Assembly (NCBI RefSeq): GCF_000292345.1
Contig: NZ_ALOU01000047.1
Coordinates: forward strand, 84,377-148,376
Source of the DNA: Cupriavidus sp. BIS7
GTDB lineage: Bacteria > Pseudomonadota > Gammaproteobacteria > Burkholderiales > Burkholderiaceae
DNA length: 64,000 nt
Direction: 5' to 3'
The notes beneath the pieces are model-generated. The model had not been told where the DNA came from and searched no databases. It saw only the letters and a list, made by a program, of their open reading frames with translations. Below are positions 25,123-33,039 of the stretch, piece by piece (positions within the stretch are counted from its first letter, which is position 1; each line of letters begins with the position of its first letter). A program made the translations under genes and the position numbers.

Positions 25123-26169
25123 TCAGTCCAGCGTGATGACGGTGGGCATGCCATCGTCACCCTGTTCGCCTTGCTCACGTTCGTCACGCTGGTCACGTTC
25201 GTCACGTCGGTCACGTTCGGCATCAATGTCGACCCCGGCCACCGACGCCGTCACGCGCGGGACCGGCCGGCGCGTATCGGGCACGCCAAGCGTTTCCTCC
25301 AGCGCGTCCAGGAAAGCGCGTACGCTGGCCGGCATCAGCTTGCGCGCCGGCATCAGCACGTACACCTTGAGCGGCGACGACGTATAGCCAGGCAGCACCC
25401 GCACCAACTGGCCCTGCACAAGCTGCTCGTGCACGAAGCGTGGCGACAGGCGCGTCACGCCCAGGCCGTCCACCGCTGCCTTGATCCGCACCTCCGCGTT
25501 GTGCGTGCAGATGCGCGGCTCCACGTCCATGGCGAACGTTTCCACGCGATCGCGCAGGAATTCCCACCGAACGTCGTCCAGGTTGCCAATTGTCGGCCAG
25601 CCCTGCAGATCCTGCGGCGTGCGCGGCAGCCCGCGTTCGCGGATCAGTGACGGCGCCGCATAGAACGCGCGTTCGATCAGCACCACGCGCTTGCTGGCGA
25701 ACGAGCTGTCATGCAGGCCCGTATCGGTCATCACAAAAGCCAGGTCGTAGCCGTGGCGGATCAGGTCGGGCTGGTCCCAGCTCACATCAATCTGCAGGCG
25801 CAGCGACGGATGCAGCTTGAGCAGACGGTTCAGCGTGGGGGAAAGGTGCTGGGAGCCAACCTCATAGGGTGTGGCGATGCGCAGCGTGCCGCTGACTTCC
25901 TCGCTGACGGAGGCGGCCTCCGCGCTGATCTCGCGCAGTTCGCCAAACAGCGGCGCAACACGGTCATACAGTTGCTGGCCACGCTGGGTCACGCGCACGC
26001 GGCGCGTGGTGCGCTCGAACAGCCGCACGCCAAGCTGTCCTTCCAGCCGGGCCACCGCGGCGCTGGCCGATGACTTCGGGACTTCGGCCAGTTCGGCCCC
26101 CTGTGTGAAGCCGCCCCCTTCCACCACACGGCAGAAGATTTCCCAGTCCTTCCAGTCAATCGATTTCAT
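25123..26169 (-). CDS. LysR-family regulator with a repeat-built charged tail
   Basis: Begins at the ATG at 26169 (MKSIDWKDWEIF), which has AAGGTG upstream; 348 residues. The HTH is FCRVVEGGGFTQGAELAEVPKSSASAAVARLE near 12-43, followed by the LysR substrate domain with GTLRIATPYEVGSQHLSP. After the normal end of the family fold at around residue 300 comes a tail of Asp, Arg, Glu and Gln (RDRRDERDQRDEREQGEQGDD) encoded by 9-base tandem repeats of CGTGACGAA/CAG type. The tail is absent from typical LysR proteins. Its targets may include the PepSY gene 242 bases away on the other strand. Confidence 0.9.
   Translation of the reverse strand: MKSIDWKDWEIFCRVVEGGGFTQGAELAEVPKSSASAAVARLEGQLGVRLFERTTRRVRVTQRGQQLYDRVAPLFGELREISAEAASVSEEVSGTLRIATPYEVGSQHLSPTLNRLLKLHPSLRLQIDVSWDQPDLIRHGYDLAFVMTDTGLHDSSFASKRVVLIERAFYAAPSLIRERGLPRTPQDLQGWPTIGNLDDVRWEFLRDRVETFAMDVEPRICTHNAEVRIKAAVDGLGVTRLSPRFVHEQLVQGQLVRVLPGYTSSPLKVYVLMPARKLMPASVRAFLDALEETLGVPDTRRPVPRVTASVAGVDIDAERDRRDERDQRDEREQGEQGDDGMPTVITLD
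25176..25220. repeat. 9-bp imperfect tandem repeats inside the LysR gene
   Basis: GTCACGTTC/GTCACGCTG/GTCACGTTC/GTCACGTCG/GTCACGTTC is a run of five 9-base units, in frame, encoding the charged tail of the LysR protein. Such repeats can expand or shrink by slippage without shifting the frame. Confidence 0.75.
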
Positions 26170-26339
26170 TGCGCACCTTGCTGACACAAACATCGGGAAA
26201 ACCCCTACCCGATGGAGCGCGATTGTCCCACACTACGAACAATGGTGGAGCCCATGTCCGCAGTGTGGATATTTCATCGGCGTGACAACGCCATATCGCG
26301 TGACCACCGCCTCACTCACATGCGCTGGGGAAACAATGT

Positions 26340-26358
26340 ATTGAGAATCGCTCTCATT
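26340..26358. promoter_or_regulatory. Candidate Fur box before the PepSY/cytochrome b561 genes
   Basis: ATTGAGAATCGCTCTCATT is a 19-base near-palindrome close to the Fur consensus (GATAATGATAATCATTATC and the GAGAATG-type half sites of beta-proteobacteria). It ends 52 bases before the PepSY start. It suggests iron-regulated expression of the two genes downstream. Confidence 0.6.
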
Positions 26359-26410
26359 GTGGGATAGCATTCCTGTCGTCGCCCCTGGTGGGCTCATGTC
26401 GGAGAAGTCA

Positions 26411-26677
26411 ATGCGCAAGATTGCCGCTTTTTTGGTTGCCGGAGTGTTCTCGACCGCCTCATTCGCCGGTGCCAACTGCACGAAGCATCCCAAGTCCGAA
26501 TGGATGCCGGAAGCCGACGCGAAGGCCAAGATCCAGGAGCAGGGCTACACCATCAAGAAGTTCAAGGTCGATGGCAACTGCTATGAAATCTATGGCACGA
26601 ACAAGGACGGCAAGAAGGCGGAGATCTACTTTGACACCAAGACGCTGGACATCGTCAAATCCGAAATCGGTAGCTGA
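26411..26677 (+). CDS. Secreted PepSY-domain protein
   Basis: The ATG at 26411 with GGAGAAG upstream gives 88 residues. A Sec signal peptide (MRKIAAFLVAGVFSTASFAG) is followed by a short PepSY-like fold: PEADAKAKIQEQGYTIKKFKVDG, then CYEIYGTNKDGKKAEIYFD and KTLDIVKSEI. Members are periplasmic and often accompany cytochromes or flavin reductases. The stop is two bases before the cytochrome b561-type gene, so the two are co-transcribed behind a Fur-like site. It may modulate or anchor that cytochrome. Confidence 0.85.
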   Translation: MRKIAAFLVAGVFSTASFAGANCTKHPKSEWMPEADAKAKIQEQGYTIKKFKVDGNCYEIYGTNKDGKKAEIYFDTKTLDIVKSEIGS

Positions 26678-26679
26678 TC

Positions 26680-27234
26680 ATGCCTGCACCTGCGGATCGG
26701 GTACATGCCCCTGACACGATTCGCGTCTGGGACGTGGTCGTGCGCTTCACGCACTGGAGCGTGGCGGCCATCGTCCTGTTCGACCTGATCCAGGATTCCG
26801 GCGACCGGGTTCATCGCACGCTCGGCTACATCGCCGCGGGACTGGTGCTGTTCCGCATCGTGTGGGGCTTCATCGGCAGCCAGCACGCGCGGTTCAGTAC
26901 GTGGCTGCCCCGCCCTGCTGCCGTGCGCGACTACAGCAAGGCGCTGGCTGCGGGCCGCGCGCCGCGCTATGTCAGCCATACGCCGCTGGGTGCAGTAGGC
27001 ATGCTGGCGATGTGGGCGCTGATCCTTTCACTGGCGGTCACGGGCTGGATCTCGCGCCTTGACCCGTTCTGGGGCGAGGACTGGCCGATCGACATCCATC
27101 ACTGGCTTGCCAACACGTTGCTGGCGGTGGTCATCGTGCACGTGATTGCCGCGATTGGCATGAGCATCAAGGGCAAGGAAAACCTGATTGCCGCGATGAT
27201 CACCGGCCGCAAGCCGCGCGAGACCCGGCAGTAG
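26680..27234 (+). CDS. Cytochrome b561-family membrane protein
   Basis: 184 residues with four membrane segments. Heme-ligand type histidines are visible in VRFTHWSVAAI (near 25), DRVHRTLGYIAAG (near 45), DIHHWLANTL (near 139) and VIVHVIAAIG (near 152). This is the diheme Ni/Fe-hydrogenase cytochrome b/b561 fold (PF01292). It would move electrons across the inner membrane to or from a periplasmic partner. The co-encoded PepSY protein and the Fur-like box point to a role in iron reduction or acquisition, which is inference. Confidence 0.9.
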   Translation: MPAPADRVHAPDTIRVWDVVVRFTHWSVAAIVLFDLIQDSGDRVHRTLGYIAAGLVLFRIVWGFIGSQHARFSTWLPRPAAVRDYSKALAAGRAPRYVSHTPLGAVGMLAMWALILSLAVTGWISRLDPFWGEDWPIDIHHWLANTLLAVVIVHVIAAIGMSIKGKENLIAAMITGRKPRETRQ

Positions 27235-27252
27235 AGACACAGGCAACCGCCA

Positions 27253-28161
27253 CTAGCCCCGTGCCGCGCAATGCCGCACCTCACGGGCGAACTGGGCGCA
27301 GGCGTGCGTCATCAGGTCTTCGGATCGATACACAAGAAAAACCTGGAAGTCCGGCAGATCGTCAAGAATGGAAAGCCGCACGAGCGCCTCGGGATCGAGC
27401 TTGAGCGGCCCGCCGGTTCCTTCGAACACGAAGTTGGACCAGACGCTGATCAGATCGGTTTTCGTTGCCAGTTGCAGGCCAAGCAGGTTCGATCCGCTCT
27501 GGACGATGCGCCTGGGCATCTCCAGCCGGTGCAGACGCATCAGGCTGGCCAGCGGGCTGCCGGGGTCGTCCAGCGGGTCGAGCGTGAGCCAGTCGGCATC
27601 GAGCAACGCACGCAGCCTGCGCGCCCGCCGCAGCGGATGCCCGGGGCGCACTGCCAATCCCATCCCCACCGAGAACAGCGGCTCCCACTGCATCGCGCCC
27701 CCGCCCGGGCCACTGTTGGTGGATATCAGGCCCAGGTCGAGCCGGCCTTCGCGCAATCCCTCCAGAATCTGCTGCGGCCGCAACTCGAACGCGCGCAATG
27801 TCACGTTTGGATAGCGCTGCCGGTACGCTGCCATCGCATTCGGCAACGGGCCGCTGGAGGCCACCGCCGTGAAGCCGATATGGAGCTGCCCTTCGGCATG
27901 CCCGCGTATCGACTCGATATCCTCCAGCGCATGGCGTAACTCCTGTTCGACGACCGTGGCGCGCCGCACCAGCGCCACGCCGTAGGACGTGAGACTCACG
28001 CCGCGCACCGAGCGCGACAGCAGCGTGACGCCAAGTTCCCGCTCAAGCTCGCTGATCGCCTTCGAAAGTGCCGGCTGCGAGATATGCAGGCTCCGCGCGG
28101 CCTCATGGATGCTGCCGTGCTGGGCCACAGCCAGCAGCACGCGCAGTTGTTGCAGCTTCAT
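27253..28161 (-). CDS. LysR-family transcriptional regulator
   Basis: 302 residues from the ATG at 28161, with AAGGAGG upstream. HTH: LRVLLAVAQHGSIHEAARSLHISQPALSKAI near residues 6-36, then LERELGVTLLSRSVRGVSLT, and a substrate domain starting GQLHIGFTAVASSGPLP. The style is that of the CbbR/GbpR-like group. It is divergent from an MHS-family permease gene and an M20 hydrolase gene, so it is the likely regulator of them, responding to their substrate or product. Confidence 0.93.
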   Translation of the reverse strand: MKLQQLRVLLAVAQHGSIHEAARSLHISQPALSKAISELERELGVTLLSRSVRGVSLTSYGVALVRRATVVEQELRHALEDIESIRGHAEGQLHIGFTAVASSGPLPNAMAAYRQRYPNVTLRAFELRPQQILEGLREGRLDLGLISTNSGPGGGAMQWEPLFSVGMGLAVRPGHPLRRARRLRALLDADWLTLDPLDDPGSPLASLMRLHRLEMPRRIVQSGSNLLGLQLATKTDLISVWSNFVFEGTGGPLKLDPEALVRLSILDDLPDFQVFLVYRSEDLMTHACAQFAREVRHCAARG

Positions 28162-28488
28162 CGATCCTCCTTCGATCACCGATGTACCAATCCGCCCAAT
28201 GCGCCCTCAATACGCCCGTGCCTGGTGCATGCGCGCGGGACGTGCACCGAAAGCCGTGCACGCCACCTGCCGATTGCGGCAATTGCGGCGCGTAGGTACT
28301 AGTCCTGATGGTGCGCACGGACTGATGCTGTCGGTGATTCCATTTCGTTATCAGCATGAAAATATATGATTTTCAGCTGCGCGTGTTTGCCTGAATACTG
28401 CATCGCCAGGGGCCAGTCCCCTTGCGATGGATGTCGGCACCGCCGGCTTCCACGATCCCTGCAAACCCAGTTCGTGGAGCCCCCCGAC
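28162..28488. other. Divergent intergenic region (LysR / MHS permease)
   Basis: About 330 bases. It must hold the two divergent promoters. A stretch of A+T around 28340-28375 (CATTTCGTTATCAGCATGAAAATATATGATTTT) is the only A+T-rich part, and could contain the permease promoter; I could not fix a single -35/-10 pair. Confidence 0.4.
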
Positions 28489-29826
28489 ATGAACGACGCA
28501 ACCTTCACCGCCGGCACGCCGCTCGCCAACCCGCAGCATCCTGCCCAGGTCACGCAGCCCGTGCCGCCCGCACATCCCGTGCGCCAGCGCAGCCAGGTCC
28601 GGCTGATTGCAGCGTGCTCGATAGGCAATGCGCTGGAGATGTTCGACTTCACGGTCTACAGCTTCTTCGCGCTGCTGATTGGCAAGCTGTTCTTTCCTTC
28701 GGATAGCGCATACGGCTCGCTGCTGCTGGCCGTGGCCACGTTCGGAATCGGATTCGTGATGCGTCCGCTCGGCGGTGTGGTGATCGGCAACTATGCCGAC
28801 CGCCGCGGACGCAAGGCCGCCATGACGCTGACGATCGGCATGATGGTGGCCGGTACGCTGTGCATCGCACTGGCGCCAACCTACGCCACCGCAGGCGTGC
28901 TTGGATCAATGACGATCGTGGCAGGCAGGCTGCTGCAGGGCTTCTCGCTCGGCGGCGAGATTGGCGCGTCGACCGCCATGCTGATGGAAGGCGGCGAGGT
29001 CCGTAGCCGTGGCTGGCGCGTGAGCTGGCAGATCGGCAGCCAGGGCATCTCGGCACTGATCGGTGCGGCCACGGGCGCCACGCTGTATGCGGTGCTGCCT
29101 GCCTCCGCGCTGGAAAGCTGGGGCTGGCGGGTACCGTTCCTGCTCGGCCTGCTGATCGCGCCGGTGGGGCTGTATATCCGCGCCAATCTCGATGAAACGC
29201 ACGAGGCCGACGCGCATGCGCCGAGCCCGGTCGGGGAACTGTTCCGCCGCCATGCCGGCAAGGTCGTCAAGGGCATCCTGGCCACCACCGCCGGCACGGC
29301 AACGATGTACCTGGTGGTGTTCTTCATGCCGACGTACATGATCCGTGTGCTGCATATGCCGGCATCGCTGTCGTTTCTGTCCGGCTGCGTCACCGGTGTC
29401 ACGCTGCTCGTGGTGTCGCTCGTCGCGGGCCGGCTGGCGGACCGCCTCACCTATCGCAAGCCGCTGGTCGCAGGGTCCCTGCTGTTCAGCCTGATCGCCG
29501 TGTATCCGGCGTTCTGGCTCATGAACACCTATCCGAGCGTGCCGCTGGTGCTGTGCCTTTCCGCGCTGCTCACCGCCAGCATCAACCTTGGCACCACGCC
29601 GATGTTCCTGATGATGCTGGAGATGCTGCCGGCGGGCGTGCGCGCCACGGGACTGTCAGTGATCTACAGCGTTGGCGTGACCGTCTTTGGCGGTTCGTCC
29701 CAGTTCATCGTCACCTGGCTGCTGGCCAAGACCGGCAACCCGATGGCGCCTGCGTTCTACATGATCGCGTGCTGCGTGCTCGCGCTGGTCGCCGTATTGC
29801 GCATCACTGAAACCCGCGAACACTGA
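28489..29826 (+). CDS. MHS-family MFS permease (metabolite:H+ symporter)
   Basis: From the ATG at 28489 (GGAG nine bases upstream) 445 residues. Twelve membrane segments; the MHS branch is marked by MFDFTVYSFFALLIGKLFFP near residues 47-66, FVMRPLGGVVIGNYADRRGRK near 87-107 and QGFSLGGEIGAST near 145. MHS members import carboxylates such as alpha-ketoglutarate, citrate, shikimate or proline-betaine with protons. The neighbouring M20 hydrolase suggests the substrate may be an N-acyl amino acid. The LysR gene is divergent. Confidence 0.94.
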   Translation: MNDATFTAGTPLANPQHPAQVTQPVPPAHPVRQRSQVRLIAACSIGNALEMFDFTVYSFFALLIGKLFFPSDSAYGSLLLAVATFGIGFVMRPLGGVVIGNYADRRGRKAAMTLTIGMMVAGTLCIALAPTYATAGVLGSMTIVAGRLLQGFSLGGEIGASTAMLMEGGEVRSRGWRVSWQIGSQGISALIGAATGATLYAVLPASALESWGWRVPFLLGLLIAPVGLYIRANLDETHEADAHAPSPVGELFRRHAGKVVKGILATTAGTATMYLVVFFMPTYMIRVLHMPASLSFLSGCVTGVTLLVVSLVAGRLADRLTYRKPLVAGSLLFSLIAVYPAFWLMNTYPSVPLVLCLSALLTASINLGTTPMFLMMLEMLPAGVRATGLSVIYSVGVTVFGGSSQFIVTWLLAKTGNPMAPAFYMIACCVLALVAVLRITETREH

Positions 29827-29848
29827 AACCATTCACCGGAACTACACC

Positions 29849-31066
29849 ATGACCCGCCAATCGACCCTGACGCCGTTCCAGTTGCTGCCGCACCTGCTGC
29901 CCGCCATCGATATCGACATCGACGCCGAGACCTTCGTCAACATCCGCCGCCAGATCCATTCGCAGCCCGAGTTGGGTTTCGAAGTTGGCGCCACCAGCAA
30001 GCTCGTGGCCACGCTGCTGGAAAGCTGGGGCTACGAAGTCCATACCGGCATCGGCAAGAGCGGTGTGGTGGGACAGCTCAAGGTGGGCAACGGCCGCCGC
30101 TGCCTGGGTATTCGCGCCGACATGGACGCATTGCCGATTGTGGAGGCCACCGGCCTGCCCTATGCAAGCAAGGCGCACGGCCGCATGCACGCGTGCGGGC
30201 ACGACGGGCACACAGCCATCCTGCTGGCGGCAGCGAAGGCGCTGGCCGACACGCGCAGCTTCGACGGCACGCTCAACCTGATCTTCCAGCCCGACGAGGA
30301 AAACCTGTGTGGTGCGCGGGCCATGATCGAGGATGGCCTGTTCGAGCGATTCCCGTGCGATGCGGTATTCGCGCTTCACAACATGCCTGGCGTGGCCGCG
30401 GGCTCGTTCCGTGTGCTGGCCGGGCCGGTCAGCCTGTCATCGGACGTGGCCGATGTGACGATCAAGGGCGTGGGCGGGCACGGTGCGATGCCGCATCGCG
30501 CGAAAGACCCCATCGCGGCGGCGGCCGCCATCGTCACGGCGCTGCAGACCGTGGTGGCGCGCAACGTGGCGCCCGACGACACCGCAGTGGTTTCGGTTGG
30601 CTTCATCCACGCCGGCGCCACCCACAACGTGATTCCCGAGGAAGTGAAGCTTGGCCTGAACGTGCGCGCGGCACGGCCGGAGACACGCGCGCTGGTGGAA
30701 CAGCGCATTCGCGAGATCGTCGACCTGACCGCACAGGCACATGGCGTCACCGCGCAGATCGACTACCGGCAGTTGACGCCGCCGATGGTCAACGCCGATG
30801 CCCCGACCGCGCTGGCGCAATCGGTCTGCGCGGAACTGGTTGGGGAGGCGCGAGTGGTCACGCAGGCGCCGAAGGGACTGAACGGCAGCGAGGATTTCGC
30901 GTGGATGCTCAACGCGGTGCCGGGCTGCTACCTGATCCTCGGCAACGGCGAGGGCGAATTCGGAGGCTGCATGGTGCACAACCCCGGCTACGATTTCAAC
31001 GACCAGGTACTGCCGCTGGGCGCCGCCGCATGGGTGCGCCTGGCGCAACGATTCCTGGTGGCGTAG
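29849..31066 (+). CDS. M20 family amidohydrolase (hippurate hydrolase/AbgB-like)
   Basis: 405 residues. Metallopeptidase motifs: RADMDALPI near residue 92, HACGHDGHTA near 114-123, QPDEENLCGARAMIEDGLF near 150, and HNMPG and GGHGAMPHRAKDP in the dimer domain. The metal-bound Cys in HACGH is typical of the HipO/IAA-amidohydrolase group. It would split an N-acyl amino acid to the acid and amino acid in the cytosol. It follows the MHS permease by 22 bases and is 60 bases before a glycine riboswitch, which fits an enzyme releasing glycine (hippurate-type). Confidence 0.94.
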   Translation: MTRQSTLTPFQLLPHLLPAIDIDIDAETFVNIRRQIHSQPELGFEVGATSKLVATLLESWGYEVHTGIGKSGVVGQLKVGNGRRCLGIRADMDALPIVEATGLPYASKAHGRMHACGHDGHTAILLAAAKALADTRSFDGTLNLIFQPDEENLCGARAMIEDGLFERFPCDAVFALHNMPGVAAGSFRVLAGPVSLSSDVADVTIKGVGGHGAMPHRAKDPIAAAAAIVTALQTVVARNVAPDDTAVVSVGFIHAGATHNVIPEEVKLGLNVRAARPETRALVEQRIREIVDLTAQAHGVTAQIDYRQLTPPMVNADAPTALAQSVCAELVGEARVVTQAPKGLNGSEDFAWMLNAVPGCYLILGNGEGEFGGCMVHNPGYDFNDQVLPLGAAAWVRLAQRFLVA

Positions 31067-31125
31067 TCGACCCGATTACGGATTCAGGGGATCTATGGCA
31101 TAGTTGCCGCCGTCGTACCCCGCGT

Positions 31126-31334
31126 GTATCGGGAGAGACTGTGCCAGCCGCCCGGCCGGCACAGCGCCGAAGGAGCAACCGCCCCGGAAACTCTCAGGCA
31201 AAAGGACCGGTACCCGCTATTGAACTCTGAAGAACCCCCGGCTCGTACGTCGGCCGGCGGTACCGAAGGAGCAAGCGACGCGCGCCTTGGCCGCGCATCG
31301 CGAATCTCTCAGGTCAAGGACAGAGGGGGCGTCC
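31126..31334 (+). promoter_or_regulatory. Tandem glycine riboswitch
   Basis: Two successive aptamers are readable. First: GGGAGAGACT at 31131, CGCCGAAGGAGCAA near 31167, GGAAACTCTCAGGCAAAAGGACCG near 31187-31210. Second: CCGAAGGAGCAA near 31263 and GAATCTCTCAGGTCAAGGACAGAGG near 31303-31328. These are the GAAGGAGCAA and CTCTCAGG-N2-AAGGAC cores of the gcvT class. Such tandems usually switch on glycine catabolic genes when glycine is high. It ends about 60 bases before the dadA-type gene. Confidence 0.93.
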
Positions 31335-31395
31335 GCTTCAAGCGCATGGTGCGCGGCGGACTGCCATCCCCATGACGTCCCGAAAGACCTTCGAC

Positions 31396-32664
31396 ATGAA
31401 AACCATTGCAGTAATCGGCGGCGGCATTACCGGCGTCACGACCGCGTACGCGCTTGCCAAACGCGGGTTCACCGTCACCCTGTTCGAACGGCACCGCTAT
31501 GCGGCCATGGAGACCTCGTTCGCCAATGGCGGGCAGCTCTCCGCTTCGAATGCGGAAGTCTGGACCCACTGGTCCACGCTGGCCAAGGGCATCAAGTGGA
31601 TGCTGCGCAACGACGCGCCGCTGCTCGTCAATCCGCGCCCGACGTGGCACAAGCTGAGCTGGTTCGCCGAGTTCATCGCATCGATCCCGCAATACCGCAG
31701 CAATACCGTGGAGACGGCACGCCTGGCCATCGCCGCGCGCCAGCACCTGTTTGCATGGGCCGAGGCGGAAGGGATCGACTTCGACCTGAAGCGGCGCGGC
31801 ATCCTGCACATCTATCGCGACCGCGCGGGGTTCGAACATGCCGGGCGCGTATCCAGGCTTCTGGCCGAAGGCGGTCTGGAACGCCGCGCGGTGACGCCGG
31901 ACGAGATGCGCGGCATCGAGCCGACGCTGGCCGGCCAGTATTACGGCGGCTACTACACGGAGAGCGATTCAACCGGCGACATCCACAAGTTCACCACGGG
32001 GCTTGCCGCAGCCGCGCGCCGGATTGGGGTACAGACGCTGTACAACCAGGACGTGCGTTCGGCATCGACCAGCGGCCGGCGCGTGACAATCGTCTCGGCC
32101 GATGACGGGCAAACCGCATCGCACGAATTCGACGGCGTGGTGGTCTGCGCCGGCGTTGCAAGCCGCGGCTTTGCGCAACAGCTCGGCGATCGCGTGAACA
32201 TCTACCCGGTCAAGGGCTACTCGATCACGGTGAACCTGGCCGATGCGGAAAGCCAGGCCGCGGCGCCAACCGTCAGCCTGCTCGACGACGAAACCAAGCT
32301 GGTCACCAGCCGCCTTGGCGTGGACCGCTTCCGGGTGGCCGGCACGGCGGAATTCAACGGCATCAACCGCGACATTCGCGCCGACCGCATCCGTCCGCTG
32401 ATCGACTGGGTGCACGCATGCTTCCCGGGTGTCAGCACACGCAGCGTAGTGCCCTGGGCCGGGCTGCGTCCGATGATGCCGAACCTGATGCCCCGCGTGG
32501 GGCGAGGCCATGCCGCCAACGTGTTCTACAACACGGGGCACGGGCACCTCGGATGGACGCTATCCGCGGTGACGGCGGAGATGGTGGGCGATGTGGTTCG
32601 GCAGGCCGCCGCAGGGCAGGAAACGCGAGTCGGCGTTGGCGGACTGGCTGTTGGCAACAGCTGA
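31396..32664 (+). CDS. FAD-dependent D-amino acid dehydrogenase/glycine oxidase-like (DadA family)
   Basis: The ATG at 31396 gives 422 residues beginning with the FAD motif KTIAVIGGGITGVTTAYALAKRG; an ATG 24 bases earlier is possible. Family motifs: SFANGGQLSASNAEVW near residue 40, DLKRRGILHIYRD, GDIHKFTTGL near 200 and TGHGHLGWT near the C-terminus. It is controlled by the glycine riboswitch just upstream, so glycine or another small D-amino acid is the likely substrate, giving glyoxylate or a 2-oxo acid and ammonia. It is an intact relative of the decayed dadA fragment at 21 kb. Confidence 0.93.
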   Translation: MKTIAVIGGGITGVTTAYALAKRGFTVTLFERHRYAAMETSFANGGQLSASNAEVWTHWSTLAKGIKWMLRNDAPLLVNPRPTWHKLSWFAEFIASIPQYRSNTVETARLAIAARQHLFAWAEAEGIDFDLKRRGILHIYRDRAGFEHAGRVSRLLAEGGLERRAVTPDEMRGIEPTLAGQYYGGYYTESDSTGDIHKFTTGLAAAARRIGVQTLYNQDVRSASTSGRRVTIVSADDGQTASHEFDGVVVCAGVASRGFAQQLGDRVNIYPVKGYSITVNLADAESQAAAPTVSLLDDETKLVTSRLGVDRFRVAGTAEFNGINRDIRADRIRPLIDWVHACFPGVSTRSVVPWAGLRPMMPNLMPRVGRGHAANVFYNTGHGHLGWTLSAVTAEMVGDVVRQAAAGQETRVGVGGLAVGNS

Positions 32665-32687
32665 GCCGCTTCGGCATTGGACGCGCT

Positions 32688-32807
32688 GGCCCTCTCCCCC
32701 GGCCCCTCTCCCGCATGCGGGAGAGGGGAGAACACAAGGGGCATATCAAGAGCTGTTGGTTCGCTCCCCTCTCCCGCAACGCGGGAGAGGGGCCGGGGGA
32801 GAGGGCC
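32688..32807. repeat. Pair of inverted intergenic GC-hairpin elements
   Basis: Copy 1 (32688-32730) and copy 2 (32764-32807) are reverse complements of one another. Each includes a CCCTCTCCCGC / GCGGGAGAGGG hairpin and a CTCTCCCCCGG arm. They face each other over 33 bases. This is a REP/BIME-like intergenic element and could also act as a terminator after the dadA-type gene. Confidence 0.8.
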
Positions 32808-32855
32808 CGGCACATCAACCTGCGAAGCCGCCGCGAATTCCCCGCCAAAAACGAA

Positions 32856-32881
32856 AAAAGCCCCGCTTGCGCGGGGCTTTT
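32856..32881 (-). terminator. Rho-independent terminator of tRNA-Leu
   Basis: AAAAGCCCCGC-TTGC-GCGGGGCTTTT: an 11-bp stem with a T run on either strand, seven bases past the 3' end of the tRNA gene on the minus strand. Confidence 0.85.
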
Positions 32882-32887
32882 CGAATC

Positions 32888-32974
32888 TGGTGCCCAGAAG
32901 AGGACTCGAACCTCCACAGTGTTGCCACCGCTAGGACCTGAACCTAGTGCGTCTACCAATTCCGCCATCTGGGC
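32888..32974 (-). tRNA. tRNA-Leu (anticodon CAG)
   Basis: On the minus strand GCCCAGA begins at 32974 and pairs with TCTGGGC before the discriminator A and the encoded CCA. The D-arm (GGCGGAATTGGTAGACGC), a five-base anticodon stem CTAGG/CCTAG around TTCAGGT with CAG as anticodon, a long variable arm (typical of a class II tRNA) and GGTTCGAGTCC of the T-arm are all seen. Total 87 bases. It reads the CUG codon. It is flanked by the terminator at 32856. A tRNA gene is a common integration site, but no integrase lies near it. Confidence 0.97.
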
Positions 32975-33039
32975 GATGCGAGCCGCGAATTCTACAGAAG
33001 CTTTAGAAATTTGCAAGCCCCTTCCCAATTTCTTTCGCG

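Noticed and set aside
32888..32974. tRNA-Leu as an integration site
   Set aside because: No integrase gene and no direct repeat of the tRNA 3' end is found in the window.
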